Shown here: positions 42,733 through 54,738 of the stretch, one piece after another
Numbering within the stretch: position 1 is the first letter of the stretch
Layout: each line of letters starts with the position of its first letter
DNA from: Linnemannia schmuckeri
Lineage: Eukaryota; Mortierellomycota; Mortierellomycetes; Mortierellales; Mortierellaceae
Direction: 5' to 3'
NCBI GenBank assembly: GCA_029449235.1
Contig: JANATG010000002.1
Coordinates: forward strand, 2,108,001 to 2,172,000
Length of the DNA stretch: 64,000 nucleotides
Made by a program: the position numbers and the translations under genes
Notes under the pieces: generated by a model
What the model was told of the DNA's origin: nothing
Seen by the model: only the letters and a program-made list of their open reading frames with translations
The model's database searches: none

Positions 42733-43084
42733 GCAGTAGGTACTCTTTCCCTCCCCTCCCTTCCCTCACTTTTCGTGAAACATTAAAAAATAATAAATTA
42801 TCCCTCAGATAGAACAAAAGTGTATTAAATCACAAAAAAAAAAAAAAAAAAAAGGTACGATCGGTACGCGTTTCATTTGTGATTTTCCTATTCGTCGATA
42901 TGCCTCTGCGCAGATCTAGGATCAGTAACCAGCAACGAAGAGAAGGCAACATGCATTTTGGGCGAGAGCCGGTGGTTTCTTTGTTGCAACACCCACATAC
43001 CTGAATCCATGCCATGTCATGTCAAAAGGGTTTTGATCCTTTGTATCCTTTGTAAGCCCTCGTCCTCTCTCATCCATGGCTCAC

Positions 43085-43123
<39 letters not shown>

Positions 43124-43498
43124 CCTCCCCCGCTTCTTCTGAATAACCGATGCCGCTGTTGTGTAGCCGGGACATGCGTCGAAGCATGGGCCAAACAACG
43201 AAAAGAGGGAAAAGAAAGAAGTAGTACAACCTCATCTCATTCCTCCATCTTCTTGTCGCCCTGATCACCCATTCCTCTCCCTTTCTGATCCCCTTTTTTC
43301 ATCCCTCATTCCTTCTCCACCCCTCTCACCTTGTTTGTCCATCACTTTCCTCACCTCCTTCTTTCCCTTCCTCTCTCTGCTACTTTACTTCTCTCTCCGC
43401 TCTATTTTCTCTTCCTTTCTCTCTTTCACGATTTCCTTGTACCCCTTTCACGTCTCTATCCTCCCCTTCCCTAATCACATTCCGACACTTTACCCACA
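42733..43498 (+). other. Intergenic between the two arrays
   Basis: About 770 bases. A-runs lie at 42834-42853 and 43086-43121 (about 36 bases), then a long CT-rich leader to the first monooxygenase ATG. TGTGTAGCC at 43159 may be a decayed form of the TGTGTAAC box seen upstream of the other copies. No gene seen. Confidence 0.55.
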
Positions 43499-43838
43499 AT
43501 GAGCACTGATAACATCGCCACTGCACCCCTCCCTTCCGCCGTATTCAAGGGCAGTGATCTTCCCCCCCCCTGGTGACCGACGATCCTCCTTGTGTCCTCA
43601 TTGCTGGAGCGGGTCTGGCTGGTCTCTTCCTCGGCATCTTGCTAGAGAAGGCAGAGATCCCTTATGAAATTTTTGAACGGACAGCTGAAATCAAGCCTCT
43701 AGGTAAGGACCTGCTCTTCGCAACTGCGCCTTGTCGCCCTCAAATGCATTGCCCTTGCCTCTTTTCTAAGATTTTTCTTTGCTTCTGTTCTTCTGACCTG
43801 TAGGTGCGATCATGTCGCTGGTAATTTACCCTGCTGTC

Positions 43839-43872
<34 letters not shown>

Positions 43873-45766
43873 GTTATTTATCCTTATCGGCAATGGTCAT
43901 TCATATGCACAGTGAAAATCTTTCCTCCCTTACGCCAGGTTTAACCTTTCTTGCGCCCTCCAATAGTCACCAAACATCCTTCCCGCTTTTGAGCAAATCG
44001 GTCTCTATGAGGAGCTCATGTCGTTCTCCAAGAGCTTCAAGAATTCGTCTTATTACACCGGCCAATTGAAAGTCATTGCCAGAGACGAAGGCATCCCCGC
44101 CGACGCGTACGTTCAGCTCACCGAAGTCCTTTGTATGTCTCGATTTTATTCTTGGAAGCATGCTCACACACTCTACTTTAATCTTGTTTACTCTATAGTG
44201 TTGGATATGATCGCATCCAGTTCGCTCGTCCCGAGTTGTACGATATGTTGTTCAAGCAGATCCCCCCTGAGAAGATGCACATGTCGAAGAAGATCCTCTC
44301 GTTCCAACAAAACCACGAGGGAGTCATGCTTCGATTCAGCGACAACACCACAACCCATGGCGACATCCTTGTTGGTGCCGATGGAGCCCACAGTGCGGTC
44401 CGCCAACATCTCTACCAGACACTGGACAAGCAAGGACTTCTCCCCAAGGCGGACACCAAGGCCATGAGCAGAGGGTATATCTCCCTTGTCGGAACCACGG
44501 AAGCTCTCGACCCCGAGAAGTACCCTGGCGTTCTGAAGAAGGACTGTGATATTAACTTTATTATTGGAGACAAGAATACCCCCTACACTGTGAGTTCATA
44601 CTTGGATCTTGACATGTCTCGTGGAACAACATGTATGGATTTCAACCGTAAACCTAAAGTTCGTTTCCTTGCTCTTAACTGTCATTCCCGTCCCACTAGT
44701 GGACAACATTCACAGTCCCCGGAAACAAGATCTGTTGGAATGTTATTATTCAGATCGGAATCGCCGAGCTCGCCGACGACCAATTCAGGACCTCAGACTG
44801 GGTTCCACAACAGAACCAGGCGATGATGGATTCAATCCGCCACTTTAAGACGACCTATGGCACGTTGGGCGATCTGTTCGATCAAACTCAGATCGAGAAG
44901 GTCTCCAAGGTGTACTTCGAAGACATGTTGTTTGAGACCTGGAACCATGGCCGTACTATCTTGATTGGCGATGATGAGTGCTCGTACTCGTGAATGCTGG
45001 TCGCACTGTCGCCCTGACTTATTTTCATTTAGCGGACAGTCTCTAACAAGCGCATTCGTTTTTTTTTTTTTTTTTTTTTTTATTATTATTATTTATTTTG
45101 CTATACCCGCTTGATTTCTCTTAGCTGCACATAAGGTAAGGCGCTTTTTAGTTTGTTAGAGGCGGTGTGCATTACAGTCAGATAGGCGAGGACAATCATG
45201 TTAACCAATACAACATCCATTCCGCTTCACTTTTGCAGCTGTTGCCTAGCACGGGAGCGGGAGCTGTCAACGCTATGCAGGATGCCGTTCTTCTCGCCAA
45301 CCACCTTTATGACATCAAGCCGACGAGTTTCGAAAATATCCAGAAGGCATTGAGCGACTACAAGAACGAGAGATTTGAGGCTGTTAAGGAACAATACCCG
45401 CAATCCTACATGGCTGCAAAGCTCATGTATGGTCATGTACGTTTTTTCTGAAGCACCATTTCTCCCTTTTCCTTATTGTGCGCCCTTTGTGTGTGCGTTA
45501 CTAACGCTGATTTTCATTTTTTACTCCCATTTGTCGTCCAGACGTTCTCGGAACGTATTCTTCGACAGATCGTGTTCAATTGGCTCCCTAAGTCGACGAT
45601 GCAGAAGCAGCTCCAAAAGAACACTGCTTACCGTCCTCAAGCCAATTTCTTGCCACAGGCGCCCAAGCGCGGGACTTAAGATATCATCCCTCGGGCACCT
45701 TCGAAACGTATGCAGAGAGAGGAGGAGGGGGTCAAGGAGAAGATTGCTACTGCTGCTGCTGTTTGA
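43499..45766 (+). pseudogene. FAD monooxygenase copy A, disabled
   Basis: The eight-exon plan of the array is recognisable: 43499-43702, 43804-43820, 43967-44106, 44199-44589, 44700-44973, 45125-45135, 45239-45436, 45542-45766. There are three separate lesions. First, the C-run in exon 1 (43562-43570) has two extra C relative to sister genes and shifts the frame before the GAGLAG motif. Second, the donor after exon 5 reads AT instead of GT (44974). Third, a TAA at 45677-45679 stands where sisters have the Met of GTM in the last exon. The rest is well conserved, including GADGAHSAVR and LLPSTGAGAVNAMQDAV. A poly-T of ~28 bases sits in intron 2. Recently inactivated member. Confidence 0.82.
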
Positions 45767-46249
45767 GGAATGACGCTTTCCGCCTTTTTTTTTCTCGAAT
45801 AAAAATGCACTTTGTGAATACAAAAAAAACCGAGTGCTCGCTCTACCGTGCTTGTTTTTCATGAATAATGAACATTATCGTACGATGTCGATTGTACTGT
45901 ACATGCACCAATGCTGTAACCTTCAGACGGGTTGCCCTTCTGCACATCAGTCGAAAAAAAGCAAGCAGTTACAAAGGCCTTGATCAACATGTAGCCTTCG
46001 TTTTCACAACCAAAGAGAAATAAAACCATTGTTGTGTAACAATCGAGGAGACGCAAGAAGAGAAAGAAAAAAGAACGAGAGGAAGAAGAGGTGAGAGCGA
46101 ATGTCAGATTGCTCATCACTCATCCCTGAACTCGCATCTCATTGTCCATCATCTCGTCTTTTTTTCTTCATTACACTCGTACATTCATCTGTTCACACCG
46201 CCTTTCTCCTTACTCTAGTTCATATCATTTCTACCTTGTATCACAGAGA
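45767..46249 (+). other. Intergenic A-B
   Basis: About 480 bases: AATAAAA after copy A (45799), a TGTGTAAC box, a purine-rich tract and CT-rich leader for copy B. Confidence 0.5.
46033..46040 (+). promoter_or_regulatory. TGTGTAAC box upstream of copy B
   Basis: TGTGTAAC followed by AATCGAGGAG, then a purine tract and GCGAATGTCAGATTGCTCATC-like sequence (split: GCGAATGTCAG, TTGCTCATC). It lies about 217 bases before the ATG. The same order of parts precedes C, D, F and G. Function inferred only from recurrence. Confidence 0.45.
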
Positions 46250-48463
46250 ATGAGCTTTACTTCTCAGCCTGTTCCCTCAGTTGCAACCGATAAGCCCCCT
46301 CACGTCCTCATTTCGGGAGCAGGTCTAGCTGGACTTTTCTTGGGTATTCTTCTAGAGAAAGCAGGAATTCCGTACGACATCTATGAGCGTGCTACTGAGA
46401 TCAAGCCTCTTGGTACGAGAAACATGTACCGTATTCAAGATCAATACAAGAGCGTAAGCACTCGAACATACAACTACATACTTTTTATGAGATCTGACCA
46501 TTACCTTTCTTTCACCCTTCATGTACTATAGGGTCAGTTATTAGTTTGGTAAGACAACGAAATACCACACTCATCCATATCTGAGAGAAGAATTGAACCG
46601 CTCAGCTCCCATTGTCTGACAACGGTGCATTTTTTTCATTTCTCATTTCTAGTCGCCAAACATTCTCGCCGCATTCGAGCAATTGGGCCTTTATGAAGAG
46701 CTCCTGTCGTTCTCGAAAAGGTCCATCAGAAACGCCTTTTACACGGCTGAGCTCGAGGTCATTGGCAGGATTGAGTCTTCACCCGCCGAGACAAAAACGT
46801 ATATTGCCTTTTCTTAGCCTTCAGCACACTATGGACAATAACGATGTCTTCAGAGTAGAGTGCATATACATTGTCTAATCTCATTTGTTTACTATTTGCA
46901 TCCGTCTTTCGTAAATGAAATCTAGAGTTGGATACGACCGTATCTTGTTTGCCCGTCCGGAGTTGTATAATCTGTTGGCGAAGAAGACACCGTCGAACAA
47001 GTTGCACATGGCGAAGAAGATTGTGGCCTTTGAGCAGGATCAAGATAGTGTTACTGTGACTTTGGGAGACGGTACTACCGCTCGGGGTGATATTCTTGTC
47101 GGAGCGGATGGCGCCCACAGTGCTGTTCGTAAACACCTTTACAAGATCCTGAACAAGCAAGATCTGTTGCCCGAATCGGACACCAAGGAGATGACCAAAG
47201 GATATATTTCCTTAGTTGGAACGACTGACGCGTTGGACACTGCCAAGCACCCTGGAGTCTTGAGAGAAGATTCTGATGTTTGGGGTGTCATCGGTGACAA
47301 AGACACACCCTACACTGTAAGTTGCACTCGCATCTTATGTCAAAATCAATTGAAGTATACAAGGCTATGAAGGTATGAAAAACAATAGCCTAATTATTTA
47401 CATCTCACATTCATTCGCATGTTTAATATCTCTCGACAGTGGTTTGCATTTGCGGTTCCCGGCAACAAGTTAGCCTGGAATGTTGTTGTTCAGCTAGGAA
47501 TCACTCCGATAGCTGATGAGCAATTCAAGGCCTCTGACTGGGACACACAGCAGAACCAGGTCATGATGGACTCAATCCGTCATTTCAAGACACCCTATGG
47601 TACACTGGGAGATCTCTTCGATGCTACTCCTGTTGACTGTGTCTCCAAGGTCTTTTTCGAGGACAAGTTGTTTGAGACATGGAACCACGGACGAGTTGTT
47701 GTGATCGGCGATGGTATTATCTTTTTTTTTTTTTTTTTTTTTAAAATGCTATCATCATTCATTCGTATTGTTATCGATGTCGCTACTGACGCTTCACTTC
47801 TCGTGTCTTCTCTCTCAATTAAAATTTATAAGCTGCTCACAAGGTGAGGATAAAGATGATGGCTGACGGACTTATTGATGTCTTCGCTGTCCATCTCGTT
47901 CTAACAAGCATCACCTTTCTGTATACCTTGTTTGTCCTTTTAGTTGCTCCCAAGTCTTGGAGCGGGGGCAGTTAACGCAATGCAGGATTCGGTGTTACTC
48001 GCTAACCATATCTACGACATCAAGCCCACTAACCATGAGAATATCAAGACTGCTCTAAGCGAGTACAAGCAAGAGCGGTTCAATTTTATTAAGGACCAGT
48101 ACCCCGTATCGCATATGAGTGCCAAACTACTCTTTGGGCATGTAAGTTTGGCCTACTACAAAATGAATGTACTAAACAATCCACTATTTGCGGATGCTGA
48201 CAGTTCTGCCTCATTTGTTCCTACCATTGTTGTCATAGACACTTTGGGAACGGATTCTCCGATATATCGTGTTCAATTGGCTGCCAAATTCGATGCGGGC
48301 GAAACAGCTCGTCAAAGACTCGGCCTACCGTCCTCAGGCCAATTTTTTGCCTCCAGCACCCAAGCGCGGTACCATGGACATTATACCTCAACAACCCTCG
48401 AAGCGCATCCAGAGGAAACAGGAAGAGGCCAAGAAGAGTGCGACGACTGCTGCCACCCTTTGA
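46250..48463 (+). CDS. FAD-dependent monooxygenase copy B
   Basis: Eight exons (46250-46412, 46532-46548, 46653-46798, 46926-47316, 47440-47713, 47833-47843, 47944-48141, 48239-48463) give 474 residues in phase. It is a PHBH-type class A flavoprotein: the GxGxxG FAD site is GAGLAG at residues 23-28, with Glu of YER binding ribose; the DG motif GADGAHSAVR is near residue 168; and the GD motif GDAAHK then LLPSLGAGAVNAMQD is near 330. These enzymes use NAD(P)H and O2 to hydroxylate or epoxidise small molecules; the substrate is unknown. No signal peptide, so cytosolic. Exon 2 (17 nt) encodes VISL and exon 6 (11 nt) encodes AHK. In exon 3 it has two extra codons and diverged residues. Most similar to C in exon 1 (DIYERA). 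Confidence 0.88.
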
Positions 48464-49019
48464 ATCCACAATCCATCTTTTTTAAAAAAAATTAATTAAA
48501 GTTTTGTGCTTCGGCTGTCTGGATTTCCTGTTGGTTTTGCCAGTAATGAGAAGTACGCCCATGAAAAAAAAGAAAAGAAAACACGATTGCGTTTACCGGA
48601 TCTTTGAGGGCATGGCAGTAAGACAACAGTTTGTGGCGTACAAATAACTCGAGAATTCGACAAGTCTCCTCAGGTATTCGAGTCAGTCTCACCTCCAAGT
48701 TCCCCTACTCGCCCCCTGAGGGGCACAATAAACAGGATTGTCCGTTCGTTGTTTGTGGTCAATTGCAGGCTCCTTTCTCGATCATGCAAGCTCAAAAATA
48801 CACATGCTGTGTAACAATCGGAGAAGCAGAGGAGCAGAGGAGGGAAAAGACGAAGAAGGAAAAACAGAGAAAGAGTGAGTGAATCTCAGTCTGCTCATCG
48901 GTTCATTCATCATCTCTCTTTCCTTCTTCCATTCCTCTCATTTCGTGCTCCCATTCTCTCTTTCTTCCTTCCCTCCTTTCTTCCTCTCTTTCACGCGACC
49001 GTGCTTTACTTTTTCAAGA
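48464..49019 (+). other. Intergenic B-C
   Basis: About 560 bases: 3' flank of B, a TGTGTAAC box at 48808, a purine tract, then CT-rich leader. No gene seen. Confidence 0.5.
48808..48815 (+). promoter_or_regulatory. TGTGTAAC box upstream of copy C
   Basis: TGTGTAAC followed by AATCGGAGAAG, a purine tract and CTCAGTCTGCTCATC, about 212 bases before the ATG. Recurrent in the array. Function inferred. Confidence 0.45.
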
Positions 49020-50930
49020 ATGGCTACTGTCTCAGAGGCACCTTCACCCAATTCGGTTGCTGACCAGCCTCCTCACGTCCTTATCTCAGGCGCTGGTCTC
49101 GCAGGACTTTTCCTGGGCATTTTGCTGGAGAGGGCGGGCATCCCCTATGACATCTATGAGCGTGCGGCCGAGATCAAGCCCCTTGGTATGCTGGACCTGA
49201 TTTTTGTATTCGACAAACTCAAGGAACAGTGCATGCAGACGCAAAAAAAGCATACGTTTTTTTCTAGAGTCTCTAGCCCTTACACCCTCTCCTTCCTTAT
49301 TTTTCACTCGCATCTTCCTAGGCTCTGTTATATGTTTAGTAAGCGAGCAATTATGCGTTGAGAAAGAATCGACCTTGCCCCTATCTGTATCTAACAGCGG
49401 TCTTCCCTCCTCCCTCCTTTTTCTAGTCACCAAACATCCTTCCTGCAATTGAACAGCTCGGCCTGCTAGAGGAGGTCATGTCATTCTCGAAACCGGCGCT
49501 TAGAAACACATTCTACACTGGCGACCTGGAAGTCATTGGCAAGACCGAGACTTTGACGACCGACGTGTACGTTCTTCCTTTTCTGTCCTCTGCAAAGCCC
49601 TGAATCTGTGGGACGTCAATTACTAGTGACCACAAACACCTTTTTTTTGTACTCATTTCATTTGTGCCTTTTTTTGCAAACAAAAATTTAGAGTTGGATA
49701 CGACCGCATTTTGTTTGCCCGCCCAGAACTGTACGACTTGTTGCTCAGGAAGACGCCCTCAGAGAGACTCCATATGTCCAAGAAGATCGTTTCCTTTGAA
49801 CAGGACGAGGATGGTGTTTCTGTGAAATTCGGAGACAGCACGTCGGTCCGAGGAGACATCCTTGTCGGAGCGGATGGTGCTCATAGCGCTGTTCGTAAGC
49901 ACCTCTACAAGACACTGGCGAAACAAGGGCTTTTACCCGAGTCGGATAACAAGGAGATGAACAGGGGATACATCTCTTTGGTTGGAACCACGGATGAATT
50001 GGATCCTATTAAATACCCAGGTCTTTTGGAGGAGGATTCGGAGAGTTTTTATATCATTGGCGACAAAAACACACCCTACACCGTAAGTCTTGACATAGAC
50101 CTCTGGTCAGTGCTAGGACATGATGCGATTATGAAAGAACATCTATTTTACTAATTTTTTTTGTGTTTCGTTTTATGGCACATTTTTTTTTTCGCAATAG
50201 TGGGTGACATTTGCTGTGCCAGGCAACAAGATCTGCTGGTGTGTGGTCATCCAAATGGGGATCGTTGAGGTAGCAGATGAACAATTCAAGTCATCGGATT
50301 GGGTGCCTCAGGAAAACAAGAAGATGATGGACGCGATCCGCCACTTCAAGACACCTTATGGGACCATTGGCGATCTTTTCGACGTAACGCCTATTGATCG
50401 GGTTTCCAAGGTCTACTTTGAGGACCAGCTGTTTGAGACCTGGAACCATGGGCGAACTGTCTTGATCGGTGATGGTATGTGCTTTTTCTTGCGAGAGATG
50501 TGTGCCAGCATGTGTGTATGTCCTAGCTGTAACCATGTGAATTAACTTTTTGTATTTAATTTGGCCCCTCGTTCCTGATTTTAGCTGCGCATAAAGTAAG
50601 GACAAGAACGATAAATTAGGTGATGATTCAAAACGATGGTTCATGCACACCTGTCCAACCGAACAATGTTCTCTCTTATTTTTTTCTCTTAGCTTCTTCC
50701 AAGCAGTGGCGCCGGTGCAGTAAACGCGATGCAAGATGCAGTTCTCCTTGCCAATCACTTGTACGACATCAAGCCCACCACCTTCGACAATATCAGGCAA
50801 GCTTTGAGTGCTTACAAGGAGGAGCGATACGATGCCATCAAGGACCAGTATCCACAGTCATACATCGCTGCCAAGCTTATCTATGGACATGTAAGTTGCC
50901 ACTGTCTCCTTTGCTATGCTTTATTCCTTC

Positions 50931-50967
<37 letters not shown>

Positions 50968-51223
50968 TTGTTGCTTTTTCGTTCTCGACCTGCAGACACT
51001 TTGGGAGAGAATCCTCAGACAGGTTGTGTTCAATTGGCTCCCAACATCGATGCAGATGAAGCAACTCCTCAAGGATACCGCCTACCGACCTCAAGCCAAC
51101 TTTCTGCCACAAGCACCAAAGCGCGGGACCATGGAGACTATTCCTCAACAAGCCTCGAAGCGGATCCAAAAGGAGAAGAAGGAGGAGGAAGAAGCGAGGA
51201 GTAAGAGCGTCGCCGCCCTCTGA
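49020..51223 (+). CDS. FAD-dependent monooxygenase copy C
   Basis: Eight exons (49020-49185, 49322-49338, 49427-49566, 49692-50082, 50201-50474, 50585-50595, 50693-50890, 50996-51223), 474 residues. FAD site GAGLAG at 24-29, Glu47 for ribose binding, DG motif GADG at 167-170, GD motif ending at Asp329 with AAHK at 330-333 encoded by the 11-nt exon. The C-terminal exon carries the array-wide YRPQANFLPQAPKRGTM block and a charged Lys/Glu tail ending SVAAL. Exon 3 (FSKPALRNTFYTGDLEVIGK) groups it with F and G. A poly-A run of about 30 bases lies in intron 7 without harming the splice sites. Reaction class is known from the fold; the substrate is not. Intact. Confidence 0.9.
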
Positions 51224-51575
51224 TTCGCGGTAAATATTCCCTCTACTCAAAAATAAAGAAATGACTGAGTTTGAGCAACTTTATTTCCACGATGATATCG
51301 AGAATCAGTTAGAGATTTGGGAAGGCGATCAGTTCACGAACATCGTATCCAGAAAGAAACAGTTTAGGAATGATCAATCATCGCTTAACGTTTCATACCC
51401 AACAATCAATGGCTCACATTTCTCAAGGAGAATGCTCATTGAAGGGAAGGGTAAAAGCTATCATCCCTACCGACTTTTTTTTTTTTTTTTTTTTTTTTGC
51501 ATTTTGCAAGTGAAGCACATACACCGTGTGACATTCCACTGACATGTGCCTATTCTTTCTCACCACTTCCACACC

Positions 51576-51668
51576 TGTACGGTTCTTCAACAGTCATCGA
51601 CACGAATTCAGCAAGAGAAAGAGGCACGAGGCACAATTCTGCCCAGTTGCTGCTGTTTGCGAGAATAA
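51576..51668 (+). pseudogene. Relic of a monooxygenase last exon
   Basis: The frame reads TVLQQSSTRIQQEKEARGT and runs to TAA at 51666-51668. It matches the TIPQQPSRRIQREK tail of copy D and others. No upstream exons are present, only a T-run and a box resembling TGTGTAAC about 50 bases before. Remnant of a deleted array copy. Confidence 0.65.
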
Positions 51669-52173
51669 ACAACAACAACATGAATGTCAATCATGCCATG
51701 GTATGCTTATCAATTCAAAAAGAAACAGCAAAAACAAACAATGCTTCATCTATCCATCTCCCTTTTTTTGTTCTGTTGTTCGACCATTGGATGCTTCTGG
51801 ATGAATAGATGTGTGTGTCGAACCACAATTTTTCCATGCACGCCGTGAGTGTTGATTTTCATTTCAGATGGCCAATTTCGCCCTCGAAAAAAAAGGGGGG
51901 ACGAAGCAGAAACGCGCTTGTTTGAACCATCTGTAGGATCTGACGCGGGTAAAAGGGGGTGAATTCCAATGCATCGGATATTGCGGACGCCAGATGACTA
52001 CATGGACCCGCGGCTATCTCTGAGGAGAAGAGGCTAGATTCTTCTGGTTACTCTCATGCTAGGAGCGCATTAAAGTCGATTGGTCCAATTACTCCTTTCT
52101 TGCTCAGCTCCCTTTCTGTGAATGCATATCAACCATGGCTAATTAAAAGAAAAAAGAGGAACCCGGCCTATAT

Positions 52174-52181
52174 TGTGTAAC
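52174..52181 (+). promoter_or_regulatory. TGTGTAAC box upstream of copy D
   Basis: TGTGTAAC followed by AGTCGGAGAGAG, a purine tract and GCGAACTTCAGCTCAACC, about 300 bases before the ATG. Function inferred from recurrence. Confidence 0.45.
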
Positions 52182-52474
52182 AGTCGGAGAGAGATGGGGA
52201 TTATGCAGAAAGGAAAAAAGAGAAAAGAAGAAAGGGAAAAGAAGGAAAGAAAGACGAGAGCGAACTTCAGCTCAACCCCTCTCTCGCCATCATCTTCGTC
52301 CCTCGATTCATCTCACACTCTCATCATCTTGTCTCATCATCACTTCCACTTCTTTACATTCATCATCCCATCGCTCAGGCCTTCTTCCACACTCGCCTTT
52401 TACCCCTGAACGAGCCCGTTCATACACCTACCCTCTCCCTCTACCTACCTTTTTTTTCTTTTTTTTTTTTCAAA

Positions 52475-54738
52475 ATGAGCGATGCAATTGAAACAGAGAC
52501 TAAAAACAACGCCCTCTCGTCGGCAGCCTCAAAGAGCAGCGACCTGCCTCCACTGGTAACCGACAGACCTCCTCGTGTCCTCATAGCTGGTGCTGGTCTG
52601 GGTGGCCTTTTTCTTGGCATTCTCCTAGAGAGAGCGGGCATCCCCTATGAGATCTTTGAGCGCTCTGCAGAGTTGAGACCCCTTGGTAAGCGAAAAAATA
52701 GCGAAATTAGTATCTTCCATGAATATTGAGTAAAGTCGGTGCATGAGGAGGCTAACCACACAAGACTAATGCCTCTCTTTTGTTCCCTCTATTTGCTGCC
52801 ATGGACTTTAGGCGCCATTATGAGTCTGGTAATGATATGAAAATCCTATGTCAGTGCCAATTGATTAGGAGAAATATCTTGGACCGCTGCAGCTAACATA
52901 AATCATCCTCGTCTCGCCTTTCGCCACATAGTCGCCTAACATTCTTCCAGCCTTCGAGCAACTGGGCCTCTATGATGAGCTCTTGGCCTTCTCCAAACCA
53001 TCGCGCAGTGGAATCATGTTGACAGACAAACTGAAGCTCATTGGGAAAATGGTCCCTACCTCGCCTGAAATGTAAGTCCTCCTTGGTCCATGTTTTTTTG
53101 TGTTTGTTTTTTATTCCCTTCCGAACGGCGACGCCCTATTCTTGACTTACGCTTAATTGTATTTGTGTTCAAACCCTCTTTTTAGTATGGGATACGAGCG
53201 TACTCTGTTCGCCCGTCCCGAACTCTCAAGCTTGTTGTTCAGCAAAATCCCCTCCGACAAGATCCGCATGTCCAAAAAGGTTGCCTCCTTTGAAGAGGGC
53301 AAGGATGGAATCACTGTCACCTTTGAAGACAACACATCTGCCCATGGTGATATCCTCGTCGGAGCCGACGGTACCCACAGTGCGGTCCGTCAACACTTGT
53401 ACAAGAGTCTGGGAAAACAAGGACTCCTCCCCAAATCGGACAAGAAGAAGATGAGAAAGGGGTATATCTCGTTGGTGGGGACCACAACTGCATTGGATCC
53501 TGCTCGCTATCCTGGTATGTTGGAGGAGGATTCTGAGAGTAATCTTGTTATTGGAGACAAGAAGACCCCCTACACCGTAAGTCAGGCACACAATGCAAAC
53601 TTATTTCTTGTGCCGGAGGAGGAAAAAAGAGAACGCAAATGCAAAATTGATTTTATCAATTTATCCATTGACCTAACCTATCTTATATGTCCTTTTCTAC
53701 GCGCGCCTTTCTCGATAGTGGGTGACGTTCACAATTCCTGGTAACAAAATCTGTTGGAACGTTGTTGTTCAATTGGGAGTCAATGCCGTTGCTGACGAGC
53801 AATTTGATTGCTCGGACTGGGTCCCCCAACAGAACAAGGCGATGATGGACTCTATCCGTCATTTCAGGACGCCTTATGGCACCTTGGGCGATCTGTTCGA
53901 TGTGACCCCTATCGAGAGTGTCTCCAAGGTGTATTTCGAGGACAAGTTGTTCGAGACCTGGAACCATGGTCGCACTGTCTTGATCGGTGATGGTGCGTAT
54001 TACTTTGTTTTCCTTTTTACTTTCTACGCTTGTGTTATTTTTGACAGATAGGTTTCCTCATTCATTGCCCCTTCCTGTAATTCTCTACCAATAGCTGCCC
54101 ACAAGCTCCTCCCAAGTAGTGGTTCTGGTGCTGTGAACGCGATGCAAGATGCCGTCATTCTCGCCAACCACATCTACGATATCCAGCCTACCAGTTTCAA
54201 GAACATTAAGGCGGCTTTGGACGGGTACAAGGCCGAGCGATTCAATGATGTCAAGGAGCAGTACCCTCAATCATACATGGCCGCCAAGCTGATGTACGGG
54301 CACGTAAGTAACCCACCCTTCACTACAACTTCTCATCATCTTTCTTTGCACATCGTTTTTTTTTTTTTTTTTAGCAAGGCATCGACTTTTGTTTGTTGCT
54401 GGTACTAATCGCTCCTCCTTTCATTCTTTGCGTTCTTCTACGAAATGGCAAAACAGACGCTCAAGGAGAGGATCCTTCGACACATCGTGTTTAATTGGAT
54501 GCCCAACTCTATCACACAAAAGCAGCTCAACAAGAACACCGCCTACCGCCCTCAGGCTAACTTTTTGCCACAGGCGGCCAAGCGCGGTACCATGGCCACC
54601 ATTCCTCAGCAACCCTCGAGACGAATTCAGAGGGAAAAGGCAAAGGCCAAGAAGGCTGCATCTACTCCTAACTCTCTCCCTGCCACGGCCTCCGTCACTG
54701 CTACCGCTACCGCTACTCCTGCTACTGCTACTGTTTGA
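52475..54738 (+). CDS. FAD-dependent monooxygenase copy D
   Basis: Seven exons: 52475-52685, 52812-52828, 52932-53071, 53186-53576, 53719-53992, 54095-54303, 54457-54738. The usual 11-nt exon 6 is fused with exon 7, since GCTGCCCACAAGCTCCTCCC runs on without an intron. 507 residues. The N terminus is longer (SDLPPLVTDRPP before the FAD site). GAGLGG lies at 39-44. DG motif reads GADGTHSAVR (Thr for Ala) and GD motif GDAAHKLLPSSGSGAVNAMQD. Exon 3 (SRSGIMLTDKLKLIGKMVPTSPEM) is shared only with E. The C terminus is extended by an Ala/Thr-rich low-complexity tail (TATATATPATATV), absent elsewhere. Intact PHBH-type enzyme, cytosolic, substrate unknown. Confidence 0.9.

Larger units (their letters stand above)
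51224..52474 (+). other. Intergenic C-D with relic exon
   Basis: About 1.25 kb: AATAAA of C (51251), T-run at 51476-51498, a decayed GTGTGACATTCC box at 51525, a relic last exon, then the TGTGTAAC box and leader of D. No further gene. Confidence 0.5.

Noticed and set aside
50291..50800. Antisense open frames opposite monooxygenase exons
   Set aside because: They recur opposite the same conserved exons in each copy and are mirror effects of codon use in the sense gene.
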